Of a stretch of DNA of 64,000 nucleotides, positions 27,763 to 37,216 are shown one piece after another. A program made the translations under genes and the position numbers. Positions within the stretch are counted from its first letter, which is position 1, and every line of letters starts with the position of its first letter. A model generated the notes under the pieces. That model did no database searches. It saw only the letters and a program-made list of their open reading frames with translations, and had not been told where the DNA came from. The DNA is taken from positions 59,327 to 123,326 of the forward strand of contig CALUWD010000001.1 in the NCBI GenBank assembly GCA_944324385.1, in the 5' to 3' direction. The DNA is from Candidatus Gastranaerophilales bacterium. GTDB lineage: Bacteria; Cyanobacteriota; Vampirovibrionia; Gastranaerophilales; Gastranaerophilaceae.

Positions 27763-28311
27763 TTATTCAATTATGTAAGGGCTTTCAAGTACTACAAACA
27801 AATTTTGCCCAGGTTTTACTCCTCTGTGTTGTCCGTATTCATATTCTCCGCTTGGCACCCATTGTGTTGTGCCTGACCAATGAAGCCTTGAGGGGTATAA
27901 ATGCGCCATTTTATTGTATGAAGCTGGTGGCGTTTGCTCTCCACCAATCATATCGCTTTTACCGTTTGATATATACCCGTCAAAGTTTCTTGTTTCTCCG
28001 CTTGGCAATGTAATGTGTGTTATTTTAAATTTAAGCGCTGCGTTTATGCCTTTTATGGGCATTTTTAGCATACTAACATAACCTGAAAATATTGTATTTT
28101 TTGGAATTATATTGGTTTCATCCACCCAAACGTCTGCTACAGCTACAAAGTATACTTTGTCGCCCTCTTGTAGAGTTTCGCTTGAGAATACTTTTTTAGC
28201 GTGTACAAGAATAAAAGCACCCTTATCTAGCATCGCTGTTGCATAACAACTAGTACATACGGATAGTGTAAAAGTAAGTATTAGGGCTATTGCTAAAAAT
28301 ATTCTTTTCAT
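27763..28311 (-). CDS. Secreted protein of unknown function, beta-rich
   Basis: The 182-residue protein has a signal peptide (residues 1-25, hydrophobic LAIALILTFTLSV core). A mature beta-rich part resembles the neighbour at 26989 in its plan: VHAKKVFSSETLQEGDKVYFVAVADVWVDETNIIPKNTIFSGYV parallels the SIYAILDKDF/GSTLNGTVV segment of that protein. The C-terminal 60 residues (PPASYNKMAHLYPSRLHWSG) are distinct. It looks like a distant paralogue of the next gene. A TTGGCA/TAATAT promoter ends seven bases before the ATG, without a Shine-Dalgarno site. Confidence 0.72.
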   Translation of the reverse strand: MKRIFLAIALILTFTLSVCTSCYATAMLDKGAFILVHAKKVFSSETLQEGDKVYFVAVADVWVDETNIIPKNTIFSGYVSMLKMPIKGINAALKFKITHITLPSGETRNFDGYISNGKSDMIGGEQTPPASYNKMAHLYPSRLHWSGTTQWVPSGEYEYGQHRGVKPGQNLFVVLESPYIIE

Positions 28312-28318
28312 GATTATA

Positions 28319-28347
28319 ATATTAAGCTATTTTTTTAATTTTGCCAA
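28319..28347 (-). promoter_or_regulatory. Promoter of the 28311 gene, probably leaderless
   Basis: On the minus strand TTGGCA (28342-28347) and TAATAT (28319-28324) are 17 bases apart. The -10 ends seven bases before the ATG at 28311, so the start point is expected at the first codon. Confidence 0.55.
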
Positions 28348-28372
28348 AAGAAATTAAAAAATATGAAGAATT

Positions 28373-28401
28373 TTTACTGTATTAGTTACAAATAGTATAA
28401 T
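28373..28401 (+). promoter_or_regulatory. Promoter of the 28408 asmA-like gene, probably leaderless
   Basis: TTTACT (28373-28378) and a perfect TATAAT (28396-28401) are 17 bases apart. Exactly six bases separate the -10 from the ATG at 28408, leaving no room for a Shine-Dalgarno site. Confidence 0.65.
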
Positions 28402-28407
28402 ATTTAA

Positions 28408-31400
28408 ATGAATTTTTCAAAAAAGACTATTTTAATATTTATGAGCAGCGTGTTTGCTATTTGTGCGAGTCTTTACTTGCTATTAGGCTATGTGGCAAGT
28501 TATTTTTTTACTCCAGAAAAAATTCAAAAAATTGTAAAAGAGCAAACAGGGCTTGAATTGGAATTAAAAAGTTCAAAAATAAGGACTTTGCCAAGTTTGT
28601 CGTTGCAAATTAGTGCAGATAAATTTATTCTTTCTTTGCCAAATTGTGCAGATAGCGTAATTAGTGCTGACAACCTTAATTTGCGCGTAGGTATTTTACC
28701 TGTTTTATTTAAAAATATTTCAATATCTTCTTTTAGTGCAGATAAGATAGTTGTAAATATTAAAAGAGATAAGAATGGTAAGTTTAATTTTGAAAAGTTT
28801 ATAAAGCAAGAAACTGAATTACCGCTGCATTTTAAGCTTAAACATGCAAATTTGAACCTTAAAAAAGTTTTACTTGATTTTCATGATGAAAAAAATTTTA
28901 CCGCTGTGAATTTTAATTCAGATAAACTTTTCTTCGATTTTAAAGCTAATCCTGATAAACTCAAGATTGACACAAATTCAACCCTTAAAATATGTACACT
29001 AGATGGCAAAAGTTGCTCAAAAACTGATATAAACGCTTTTATTAATACTAAGTTACCTATTAATAAGTACTTAGATTCAAAGAACACTGATTTTAATATT
29101 AATATTCAAGGTTTTGATGTTTCTTATTTTAAACCTTACATTAATGAGCTTTCGGATATAAAATTTAAAAACCTTTCTCTAAAATCATATTTTATATTTA
29201 AAAAGATTTCAAAAAGCCCTCATAATAACTATTTGCTAAGCTTTAGCAGTGCAAATATGCTTGCTGAGTTTTTGTATAATGATAAAAATAGCTCTGTAAA
29301 ACTCATTGAGCTTGCAAATTTTGAGTTGAATTTCATTGCAAAAAGTGATGCGCTAGAAATTAAAAATTCTGTTTTTAAATCTGACAAAATTGATGTCCAA
29401 GTTGCAGGTAGAGTTAATAATTACAAGACTAATAAACCAAAGCCTAACGTAGATATAAATATAAAAAATAGCGATTTTATGAAATTTATAAACCTTGTTC
29501 CTGCTGGTTTGGTGGTTTATAAAACAGATGTAATAAATGAGTTGTTAAAAGCTAACCCTCATGCTGTTGTAAATGTTGCCGTAAATGTTTCAGGAAAATA
29601 TAGTCAGCCTGATATTAATGGCAAGGTAAATATTAGTGATGTTTATTTGTTTTCACCACCTACAAATTTTAAGAGCGCTAATGTTGATTGCGACTTTGTG
29701 GGGGACAAGGTAAATGTAGATGTACTTGTCTATGGTCCAAACAACCAGTACGTGAGTGTAAAAGGATATTCTGAAATATATGATAAGCAAGCAGGTGATT
29801 ACGAGGTAATCTCATCTGATACTGTTGATTTATCCTTTGCTCATAAGCACTTGATACCTGTTCAAAGGGTTATTGGTTTTAAACTAGGGCCCTTGCCTTA
29901 TATGAAGCTTTCAGGTATTGGTAAAATACATATTAAAACAAAAGGTACAATATATGATGCTGTTGTGTACGGTAAATTTTTTGGGAAAAATATAACAGCG
30001 TCCATGGATGGTTTAAATGCGATTTTAAAAAATGGCAAAATTGAACTTGATTTCAATGGAAAGGTTATAAATATAATTGATACTACTGCAGATATTGAGG
30101 ATGGAAAATTCTTGCTATCGGGCTTTGCTGATGATTATAATAACCTTGATGTAACTGCGCAAATTAAAAATATTAGTGCTGATAAATTACTAAATATAGC
30201 TAAAAGTAGCCCTCTTGTAAAGCCTTTTAGTGGAGATTTATCATTTATTAAATCTGCCAAAGGCAAGTCTGATGTGATTATTAAGTTTAAAGGTAAGGCA
30301 AAAAGCCTTGAGGGTATGGATTTTATTAAGGATATAAGTCCAGCTGGCGATATTTTATTAAATAGTGTAAGTGCTGTCGTATTTCCCAATATCTCTTTAA
30401 ATAACGTAAGGGGCAAAATCTCTTTTTCTGATGTATTTGATGTCAATCTAAATGCTAATTTTAATGGTGCAAAATTTACAACCGTAGGCATTTTAGAACC
30501 TGTCACTAAAAATTTATCAGATAAAAATGCTAAGTTTAAAGTTGATTTAAATACAAAAATAAGTTCAATGTTGTTTTCTAAGCTTTTAAATATTGTCACT
30601 GAGCAAAATTATTTTAATAACCAATCTTTAAAATTTGCACTTTTAAACACTCCAATAAAATCCATAGATTTTGTTTTCAATTCTGATGGCAGGGTTAAAG
30701 GCGTTGTTCCTGCTGACTTTTCAAAAATTGATTTTTCAAAGTTGTCTGTAAATGGGAATTTTAACCCAATAAATTCACAAAAATCAAAACACATAAGTTT
30801 TACAAGTGGTAAGTATTCTATCAATGGCTCCAAAATTCTGATTTCAAATTCTCGTATTAAATTATTTGGTTCAGATATTTATACTGATGGTCAAATCAAT
30901 AGTATTTTCAAAAACCCACAAGCAAACTTAAAGTTGCGTGCAAATTCTGTTGCTTTGGATAATATTCAAAATGTTGCACAACTTACAAACATTCAAGCTT
31001 TTAAAGTTTTACTTGCAGATTTTGTTGATTATAGGGGCATGCTAAATTTAAACGTTGATATTAAAAGAAATTTGCCCTATGGAAAGCTTACTTTTCATAA
31101 TGTTTCAATGTTTAATAAAAAACAGCAAATACCCTTGGAGCTTAAAAGCGGAGGCGTAAAACTCGCAGGAGACAAGATTTTTCTAGATGCATTTAATATT
31201 AACTACGGTAAAACCCCATTTTATTTTGATGCGACACTAAAAGATTACCTTGGTAAAAAACCTGTTTTTAATGCAATGTACTCTACAAATATTGATGAAA
31301 TTTCAGCTGACAAGATAATTAATCCCAGCCTTACTTATCCCCTTAAGGTAAAAGGTGAAATTCGCTCTAAAGGCAGGATTAAGGGTGATTTCAATAATTA

Positions 31401-32949
31401 CTCGGTTATTGCCTATTTAACTTTGCCTATTGGTACAGATATAACTTACATGGGTGCAAATGTGGGAGATGTGCAGTATAATAGGGAGTTTGAGGCAAAG
31501 GCTGATTTTACAAAAAATACTGCTAAGGTTAATAGTGTTAAATACATAAAATTTATCCCCTCGCAAAATAATAAGCCTACACCTGTTACTATGTTGAAAG
31601 CCTCAGGTAAAGTTGTTTCAAGCGGTAAAAATCTTAATTTTGATAATTTTAAAATCGTTACACCAAATCCTGTGACAGCCAAAATTTTCAATGTTATATT
31701 TAAAAAATCCGTATTAAAACAAGGTCTTTTTACTTGCAATCTAAACTTAAATGGGAATGTTTTACTGCCACATGCAACAGGAAAAATTAATTTTAGAAAC
31801 ATTAATATACCTTTGTATAGTACAAAAATAAATGATATGGACTGCGATATTACAAAAAATAATATTAACGCTTTTATACGCGGAAAAAGTTTTGATTCTG
31901 ATGTCGAAATAATTGCAAATGTAAGAAACAAACAAACTTTACCAATCATCGTTGATAATTTAAATATCAAGTCTAAAAAAACTAGCCTTTCGCAATTAAT
32001 AGAGGGTATTTCACAATTGCCAAAAGGCTCATCAGATATCGTTCCTGGGCAGCCTATTGTGCTTAAACCTAAGGACTTAATAATTATGCGCGGGCATGCT
32101 AGTGTTGATGAGCTTGAGTTATATGACATAAAGGCAAGTGATTTGGTTTCAGACTTTTCAGCGCAAAATGGTGATATTCTAAACATTGAGAATATGGATT
32201 TTAATATTGCGGATGGAAATGTAAAAACAAAGGGTAGTTTTGATATTTCTAGTTATTTATTTGACGTATTTTCAATTGTTAATAATTGCGACGCAAATTT
32301 GTTAAGTAAGAATTTTTTGGGCTTAGAAAATCAGATATTTGGAAAAGTCAATGCAAAAATCAGTTTAAAAGGCAAAATTCCAGAAAATGCGCAAGATATA
32401 AAACTTGTTTCAGGCAAGGTTAATTTTAGCGTTAATAATGGAAAAATGCCAAAACTTGGTTCTCTTGAATATCTCTTGAGGGCAGGGAATTTGTTCAAAA
32501 GCGGTATTATGGGTTTGACTTTAAATAATTTAATTGAGGTGCTGACACCTTATAAAACTGGTGAATTTTCGGCTATCAAGGGTAGTTTTGATGTGCATAG
32601 TGGTAAAATAAGTTCTCTTGAAATATTTTCTAAGGGAAATAACTTGAGCTTATTTATTTACGGCGGATATGACATAATAAACGATAACGCGGATATAGAA
32701 ATTTTAGGCAGGTTGTCAAAAAACGTTAGTAATGTACTAGGGGCGGCTGGTAATGCTTCTTTAAACACGCTATTTAACACTTTAACGGGTAATAAGATAA
32801 AAGAGGGGGCAAAATCTCAAATTATTGAAAATGTTAATAAAGTTCCATTAATTGAAATAACCGGGGATGATTACAGATTATTCCTTGCAAAAATCAAGGG
32901 CAGATTAAATTCTGATGACTATGTGAAAAGTTTTAACTGGTTGAACTAA
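28408..32949 (+). CDS. Giant AsmA-like envelope protein, second copy
   Basis: At 1513 residues this is the longest protein here. It has an N-terminal membrane helix (residues 8-30), then a FTPEKIQKIVKEQTGLELELKSSKIRTLPSLSLQISADKF-type AsmA N-terminal domain (in pieces) and about 1200 residues of repeated beta-strands. It closes with a C-terminal AsmA-like domain sharing the AGNLFKSG, TGEFSAIKGSF, LSLFIYGGYD and LGRLSKNVSNVLGAAG pattern with the 20658-24185 protein. The two are therefore paralogues. A role as a lipid conduit between the membranes is inferred from the AsmA/TamB/YhdP family. It is divergent from the secreted gene at 28311 and is followed by a TPR lipoprotein and lgt. Confidence 0.86.
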   Translation: MNFSKKTILIFMSSVFAICASLYLLLGYVASYFFTPEKIQKIVKEQTGLELELKSSKIRTLPSLSLQISADKFILSLPNCADSVISADNLNLRVGILPVLFKNISISSFSADKIVVNIKRDKNGKFNFEKFIKQETELPLHFKLKHANLNLKKVLLDFHDEKNFTAVNFNSDKLFFDFKANPDKLKIDTNSTLKICTLDGKSCSKTDINAFINTKLPINKYLDSKNTDFNINIQGFDVSYFKPYINELSDIKFKNLSLKSYFIFKKISKSPHNNYLLSFSSANMLAEFLYNDKNSSVKLIELANFELNFIAKSDALEIKNSVFKSDKIDVQVAGRVNNYKTNKPKPNVDINIKNSDFMKFINLVPAGLVVYKTDVINELLKANPHAVVNVAVNVSGKYSQPDINGKVNISDVYLFSPPTNFKSANVDCDFVGDKVNVDVLVYGPNNQYVSVKGYSEIYDKQAGDYEVISSDTVDLSFAHKHLIPVQRVIGFKLGPLPYMKLSGIGKIHIKTKGTIYDAVVYGKFFGKNITASMDGLNAILKNGKIELDFNGKVINIIDTTADIEDGKFLLSGFADDYNNLDVTAQIKNISADKLLNIAKSSPLVKPFSGDLSFIKSAKGKSDVIIKFKGKAKSLEGMDFIKDISPAGDILLNSVSAVVFPNISLNNVRGKISFSDVFDVNLNANFNGAKFTTVGILEPVTKNLSDKNAKFKVDLNTKISSMLFSKLLNIVTEQNYFNNQSLKFALLNTPIKSIDFVFNSDGRVKGVVPADFSKIDFSKLSVNGNFNPINSQKSKHISFTSGKYSINGSKILISNSRIKLFGSDIYTDGQINSIFKNPQANLKLRANSVALDNIQNVAQLTNIQAFKVLLADFVDYRGMLNLNVDIKRNLPYGKLTFHNVSMFNKKQQIPLELKSGGVKLAGDKIFLDAFNINYGKTPFYFDATLKDYLGKKPVFNAMYSTNIDEISADKIINPSLTYPLKVKGEIRSKGRIKGDFNNYSVIAYLTLPIGTDITYMGANVGDVQYNREFEAKADFTKNTAKVNSVKYIKFIPSQNNKPTPVTMLKASGKVVSSGKNLNFDNFKIVTPNPVTAKIFNVIFKKSVLKQGLFTCNLNLNGNVLLPHATGKINFRNINIPLYSTKINDMDCDITKNNINAFIRGKSFDSDVEIIANVRNKQTLPIIVDNLNIKSKKTSLSQLIEGISQLPKGSSDIVPGQPIVLKPKDLIIMRGHASVDELELYDIKASDLVSDFSAQNGDILNIENMDFNIADGNVKTKGSFDISSYLFDVFSIVNNCDANLLSKNFLGLENQIFGKVNAKISLKGKIPENAQDIKLVSGKVNFSVNNGKMPKLGSLEYLLRAGNLFKSGIMGLTLNNLIEVLTPYKTGEFSAIKGSFDVHSGKISSLEIFSKGNNLSLFIYGGYDIINDNADIEILGRLSKNVSNVLGAAGNASLNTLFNTLTGNKIKEGAKSQIIENVNKVPLIEITGDDYRLFLAKIKGRLNSDDYVKSFNWLN

Positions 32950-33029
32950 TCCTTTAGATTAATTATTGCTTAACATAGTTGCATCTGAAAATATTTAATT
33001 ATAAAATTTTAGCAAAAGAGGATTTATAC

Positions 33030-33635
33030 ATGAGAAAACTCACATTATTTTTAGCAATATTATTTGTAAGTGTACTTTGTAGTGCTTGCATTAACAATAT
33101 TGCAATACAAGAGTTGAACAATAAAGCTCAGGAGTTTATGCAAAAGGGTGATTTTCAAAGTGCTATTTCAAGGCTTGAATCAAGCGTTGACCTTGATGGT
33201 ACTGTATTTGAAACCAGATACAACCTTGGTGTAGCTTACATTAGCGCTCAAGAGTTTAAAAAAGCTCAGGAACAGTTAAACGAGGCAATTAAAATTAAAC
33301 CTGATTTTGCTGATTCTTATTACTCTTTGGCTGTTGCTCAAGAAAGTGATGCACTAAAAATTCTTGAAGATGATGAAGACGATGAAACTAACGTAGAAGT
33401 TGAAGTTGTTGAAGATAATGATGAATTTTCTAATTTAAAAAATATCAGCGAACAAGACGCTAAGTATCTCGTAGAAATGCTTGGTAATGCAATAAATTCA
33501 TACAAAAAATATCTTGAATTAAAGCCAGATACTAATGACAAAGGTGAAGTAGAGACACAAATTTCTTACCTTGAAGAAACTGCCTCAAAATATGCTCAGA
33601 AGTATCAAATAGGTGATTTTGGCGTGGCTGAGTAA
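33030..33635 (+). CDS. TPR-repeat putative lipoprotein
   Basis: The 201-residue protein has a signal peptide ending in VLCSAC, a slightly unusual lipobox with Cys at -3. Tetratricopeptide-like helices follow (AQEFMQKGDFQSAISRLESSV, TRYNLGVAYISAQEFKKAQEQLNEAIKIKPDFADSYYSLAVA in pieces). A very acidic insertion of about 25 residues (DDEDDETNVEVEVVEDNDEF) lies before the last helix pair. TPR lipoproteins usually scaffold envelope complexes. The ATG at 33030 is chosen over one 51 bases upstream because AGAGGA precedes it and the signal peptide then starts correctly. It overlaps lgt by one base (TAATG). Confidence 0.82.
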   Translation: MRKLTLFLAILFVSVLCSACINNIAIQELNNKAQEFMQKGDFQSAISRLESSVDLDGTVFETRYNLGVAYISAQEFKKAQEQLNEAIKIKPDFADSYYSLAVAQESDALKILEDDEDDETNVEVEVVEDNDEFSNLKNISEQDAKYLVEMLGNAINSYKKYLELKPDTNDKGEVETQISYLEETASKYAQKYQIGDFGVAE

Positions 33636-34423
33636 TGTTTCAATCTCCTTTTGTAAATGCCTTTTCAATTGGCGGATATGAAGTTAAAATGTATGGCGTT
33701 GTTATGTTTTGCGCTATATTACTTGGCGTTTTAGTTTCAGATTTTATTGCCAAAAGATACTATAAAACTGTGGATAGTGATGTTCTTTTTGATTTTTATC
33801 CGCTGATGATATTTTCCGGCATTGTTTTTGCACGTTTATATTATGTGATTTTAAATTTTGATTATTACATTAATCATCTCGTTGAAATACCAGCAATTTG
33901 GCACGGTGGGATTTCAATTCACGGTGCAATATTGGGTGGAATTTTAGCAGGCTTGTTTTATTTTAAAAAAAATCACTTACCAATTTTAAAATATGCAGAT
34001 GTTATTACTTTTGGGCTTGTTGCGGCGCAGGCGCTTGGGCGTTGGGGTAATTTTTTTAATTCTGAGGCCTTTGGAACTCCTTGTAATTTACCTTGGAAGC
34101 TATATATTGCGCCTCAATATCGACCATTAGAGTACTGCTCGTACTCTTATTTTCATCCTACTTTTTTATATGAGTCAATTTGGTGTATTTTGGTATTTGT
34201 AGTTTTATTTTTGTTCCTTTTTAAATTTAAAAACTATCACTCAGGCATGGTATTTTTTGGTTATTTTATTTTATATTCAATTGGCAGATTTTTAATTGAG
34301 GGAATTAGGACTGATAGTGTTTTAAATATTGGCGTTGTGCCAATAGCGCAAATTGTTTCTGTTTTACTTTTTATTATCGGCATAGTGGGTTTAATTTATT
34401 GTTATAAAAAAATGCCCGCTTAA
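33635..34423 (+). CDS. lgt: Prolipoprotein diacylglyceryl transferase
   Basis: The 262-residue inner-membrane enzyme transfers diacylglyceryl from phosphatidylglycerol to the lipobox cysteine. Seven or so hydrophobic segments are visible. The signature is present: the HGGISIHGAILGG stretch with the essential histidine, GRWGNFFNSEAFG, and a C-terminal GRFLIEGIRTD. Its translational coupling to a TPR lipoprotein gene fits its function. The stop codon falls in the loop of the following terminator. Confidence 0.95.
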   Translation: MFQSPFVNAFSIGGYEVKMYGVVMFCAILLGVLVSDFIAKRYYKTVDSDVLFDFYPLMIFSGIVFARLYYVILNFDYYINHLVEIPAIWHGGISIHGAILGGILAGLFYFKKNHLPILKYADVITFGLVAAQALGRWGNFFNSEAFGTPCNLPWKLYIAPQYRPLEYCSYSYFHPTFLYESIWCILVFVVLFLFLFKFKNYHSGMVFFGYFILYSIGRFLIEGIRTDSVLNIGVVPIAQIVSVLLFIIGIVGLIYCYKKMPA

Positions 34424-34438
34424 TTGCGGACATTTTTT
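34406..34438. terminator. Bidirectional terminator between lgt and gpmI
   Basis: A stem with A/T tracts on both sides (AAAAAATG, one mismatch, CCGC / GCGG, CATTTTTT) and a 6-base loop separates the convergent genes. The lgt stop codon is in the loop. Confidence 0.75.
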
Positions 34439-34442
34439 ATAT

Positions 34443-35972
34443 TTAGTGTTGTATTAAGCTCTCTCCCGTCATTTCCTTAGGTTTTTGAATTCCAAGTAAA
34501 TCAAGAACAGTTGGAGCAATGTCGCAAAGTGCACCTGTGTCTTTTAGTTTTATATTTTGCATATCTTTTGTAACCAATATAAACGGTACAGGATTTGTAG
34601 TGTGCGCAGTTTGTGGAGCTTGTGTTTGCTCGTTAAACATCCACTCTGCATTGCCATGGTCAGCGGTAATTATCATCTCAACACCGTTTTCAAGTGCTTT
34701 TTGTGCAATTTTGCCTACACACTCGTCAACTGCTTCAACAGCCTTAACTGCAGCTTCCATAACCCCTGTGTGACCTACCATATCAGGGTTTGCAAAGTTT
34801 ACAAGTATAAAACCGTATTCTTTGTTATCAAGTGCTTCAAGTACGTTGTCGCACACTTCATAAGCGCTCATCTCCGGTTTTAAATCATATGTTGCAACCT
34901 TAGGAGATGCTACAAGTTTTCTTGTTTCAAGCTTAAATGGTACTTCTTCGCCACCGTTAAAGAAAAATGTAATGTGCGCGTATTTTTCTGTTTCTGCTGT
35001 TCTAAATTCTTTTACATTATTATCATCTAAAACCTGACCTAAAATATTTGTGAGTTTTTCAGGTTTAAAAGCAACCGGCAGCGGGAATGTCTCATCATAT
35101 TGTGTCATACAAACATAATAAATATTGTCACGAACTGCTTTTCTTTCAAAGCCTTTAAAATCTTTTAGTGCAATTGCACTTGTAATTTCTCTTGCTCTAT
35201 CTGGTCTGTAGTTAAAGAAAATAATTGCATCGTTATTTTCAATTCTTCTGCCGCCAACAACAATAGGCTCTACAAATTCATCATTTTTACCATTTTTATA
35301 AGATTCTTCAAGACCTTCTACGGCTGTAGCTGCTTTATTTCCTTCGCCAAGTAAAAGTGCGTTGTATGCACGCTCTACTCTTTCCCAGCGTTTATCTCTG
35401 TCCATAACCCAGTATCTGCCTATAACTGAGGCTATTGGGGGCAAGTTGTATTCTTTAAGAGTTTTTTCAATTTCTTCTAAAAATTCTTTAGCACTTTGCG
35501 GAGGGGTGTCGCGACCATCTAAAAATGCATGAACATACACATCCTTAAGTCCATTTTGTGCAGCCATTTTAATTAAAGCTTTTAGGTGTTCTATTGAGCT
35601 GTGAACTCCGCCTGTAGATACCAATCCGTATATGTGTAATGAAGAATTATATTTTTTTACATGGTTAATTGCATTTAAAAATTCTTCGTTCTTGAAAAAC
35701 TCACCTTCTTCAATTTGTTTGTTAATTCTGGTTAATTCCTGATAAACAATTCTGCCTGCACCAATGTTCAAGTGACCAACTTCTGAGTTTCCCATTTGTC
35801 CTTTTGGTAAGCCCACGTTATTGCCGTCAGCATGAATTTGGGTGTGTGGCATAGTTTTTACAAATTTGTCAAAATTTGGTGTGTTGCCTTTTGAAATGGC
35901 ATTGTATTTTTCATCTTTTGAAATGCCCCATCCGTCAAGGATGCATAGTAATGCGCGTTTGTTGTTTTCCAT
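34443..35972 (-). CDS. gpmI: 2,3-bisphosphoglycerate-independent phosphoglycerate mutase
   Basis: The 509-residue glycolytic enzyme is of the alkaline-phosphatase superfamily with two manganese ions. The N-terminal CILDGWGISKDEKYNAI supplies the first metal aspartate. The catalytic serine is in GQMGNSEVGHLNIGAGR near residue 60, and the C-terminal metal ligands lie in NFANPDMVGHTG and TADHGNAEWM. The length is normal. The start is preceded by AGAGAGG. It is monocistronic and convergent with lgt. Confidence 0.96.
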   Translation of the reverse strand: MENNKRALLCILDGWGISKDEKYNAISKGNTPNFDKFVKTMPHTQIHADGNNVGLPKGQMGNSEVGHLNIGAGRIVYQELTRINKQIEEGEFFKNEEFLNAINHVKKYNSSLHIYGLVSTGGVHSSIEHLKALIKMAAQNGLKDVYVHAFLDGRDTPPQSAKEFLEEIEKTLKEYNLPPIASVIGRYWVMDRDKRWERVERAYNALLLGEGNKAATAVEGLEESYKNGKNDEFVEPIVVGGRRIENNDAIIFFNYRPDRAREITSAIALKDFKGFERKAVRDNIYYVCMTQYDETFPLPVAFKPEKLTNILGQVLDDNNVKEFRTAETEKYAHITFFFNGGEEVPFKLETRKLVASPKVATYDLKPEMSAYEVCDNVLEALDNKEYGFILVNFANPDMVGHTGVMEAAVKAVEAVDECVGKIAQKALENGVEMIITADHGNAEWMFNEQTQAPQTAHTTNPVPFILVTKDMQNIKLKDTGALCDIAPTVLDLLGIQKPKEMTGESLIQH

Positions 35973-36099
35973 AATATTTTACCTCTCTTATGTGCATAAT
36001 ATAACACAAAAATTTTTGTTTAACATTCTTAATATTTATTTAAGTTTTATTTAATTTGGTACGATAGAGTAACTATACTAGATTAACAAGGATTATTTT

Positions 36100-37137
36100 A
36101 TGCAAAATTTGCCTGATATTCTTTTGAATAAAGCCAGTAGTGCTTCTTCCCTTACATCTTCTTCACCGAATGCAAAGGGCAACAATGTTGAGGAAAATAC
36201 TTTAGACAGTACTAATCTGTCTAACGTTGGTGAAGATGAACTTCAGTCCCTTGAAATCAAAGGTGATGATACTGTTAATTTGCTTGAACAGCAGAGTGAA
36301 CTTACAATGAAGACTTATCAAATGCAAATTGAACAATATAAGTTACAAATCGCAAACATTCAACAAGAGCTTAAAAACATCGAAACAGAAAGAAGTGCAC
36401 TTTTGTATCAAATGTCTGACCCTGACATTGATATAAGTTCAATTATTAGCCAATTTAGCAGCTTAAGTGGTAAAAAATTACAAGCATATACTCAAATCCA
36501 ATCAATCACAAGTGAGATATCTAGCACCAAGCTTAAGATGTTACAAGAAGCGTTATCGACTCAAGCTTCACTACAACAGGCAAATTCACTATCATCACTT
36601 GCAACATCTCTCGAAGGTGATTATGCAAATACTGCAGGTAACATTCAAAACATTGACACCAACTCTGAGGTTGGTGAGCTGGCTGCTCAAATGGGACTAT
36701 CTTTTGTTGGTGTAATTAATAGTGATGCACAAGGTAATGCGGAATTTTCCCCTGGGGGAGTATCGCAAGCATGGTGTGCTGACTTTGCAACGACAATTAC
36801 TAAGCGTGCTTATGAGGCAAAGGGCATGCAAGTTCCATCAGGTTTTGGCTCATCTGCTGTTGCTGGACTTCGTTCATGGGGTCAGAGCAATAATGTTTAC
36901 TTGGATACTGCTTCAAGTTCCAATAAAGGAAGTACTATTGCTCAGAATGTCAAACCTGGTGATCTTATGATACAAAAAAGAAATGGTGCATCGCATACGG
37001 GGATTGTAACCAAGGTTTATTCTGATGGAAGTTTCGACACTGTTGAAGGTAATTCCTCGGATGCTGTAAAGACACGTCATTATACGGCTGATAGTAGCGT
37101 TTTATCTGGTTTTGTCCTTATGAGTGCAATAAATTAA
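36100..37137 (+). CDS. Coiled-coil protein with C-terminal CHAP-type cysteine peptidase domain
   Basis: The 345-residue protein has no signal peptide. Residues 1-55 are Ser/Asn-rich and disordered, residues 60-185 a Gln-rich coiled coil (SELTMKTYQMQIEQYKLQI, LQQELKNIETERSALL), and residues 215-340 a CHAP/amidase-like domain. The nucleophile is in AWCADFATTITKRAY, the histidine in SHTGIVTKVYSDG, with a following EGNSS. CHAP domains cleave peptidoglycan cross-links or other peptides. Lack of a Sec signal implies non-Sec export or lysis-type release. TATACT (36074-36079) and AAGGA (36088-36092) give a conventional leader. Confidence 0.82.
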   Translation: MQNLPDILLNKASSASSLTSSSPNAKGNNVEENTLDSTNLSNVGEDELQSLEIKGDDTVNLLEQQSELTMKTYQMQIEQYKLQIANIQQELKNIETERSALLYQMSDPDIDISSIISQFSSLSGKKLQAYTQIQSITSEISSTKLKMLQEALSTQASLQQANSLSSLATSLEGDYANTAGNIQNIDTNSEVGELAAQMGLSFVGVINSDAQGNAEFSPGGVSQAWCADFATTITKRAYEAKGMQVPSGFGSSAVAGLRSWGQSNNVYLDTASSSNKGSTIAQNVKPGDLMIQKRNGASHTGIVTKVYSDGSFDTVEGNSSDAVKTRHYTADSSVLSGFVLMSAIN

Positions 37138-37216
37138 AAAAAATAGACCTAAAGATTGATACAAAATTAATCTAAATATTGCATACTATACATGTGTATG
37201 AATAAGGACTTGGGAA

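Noticed and set aside
20658..28311. Calling the motor cluster a Tol-Pal system
   Set aside because: TolB and Pal are absent, and the long spacer protein is equally TonB-like. A generic ExbB/ExbD/TonB name is safer.
31446..32186. Minus-strand open frame of 246 residues inside the second AsmA-like gene
   Set aside because: It is fully antisense to a long, clearly coding frame and has shadow composition rich in Ser, Leu and Phe. The same applies to 30135-30599 and 30609-30833.
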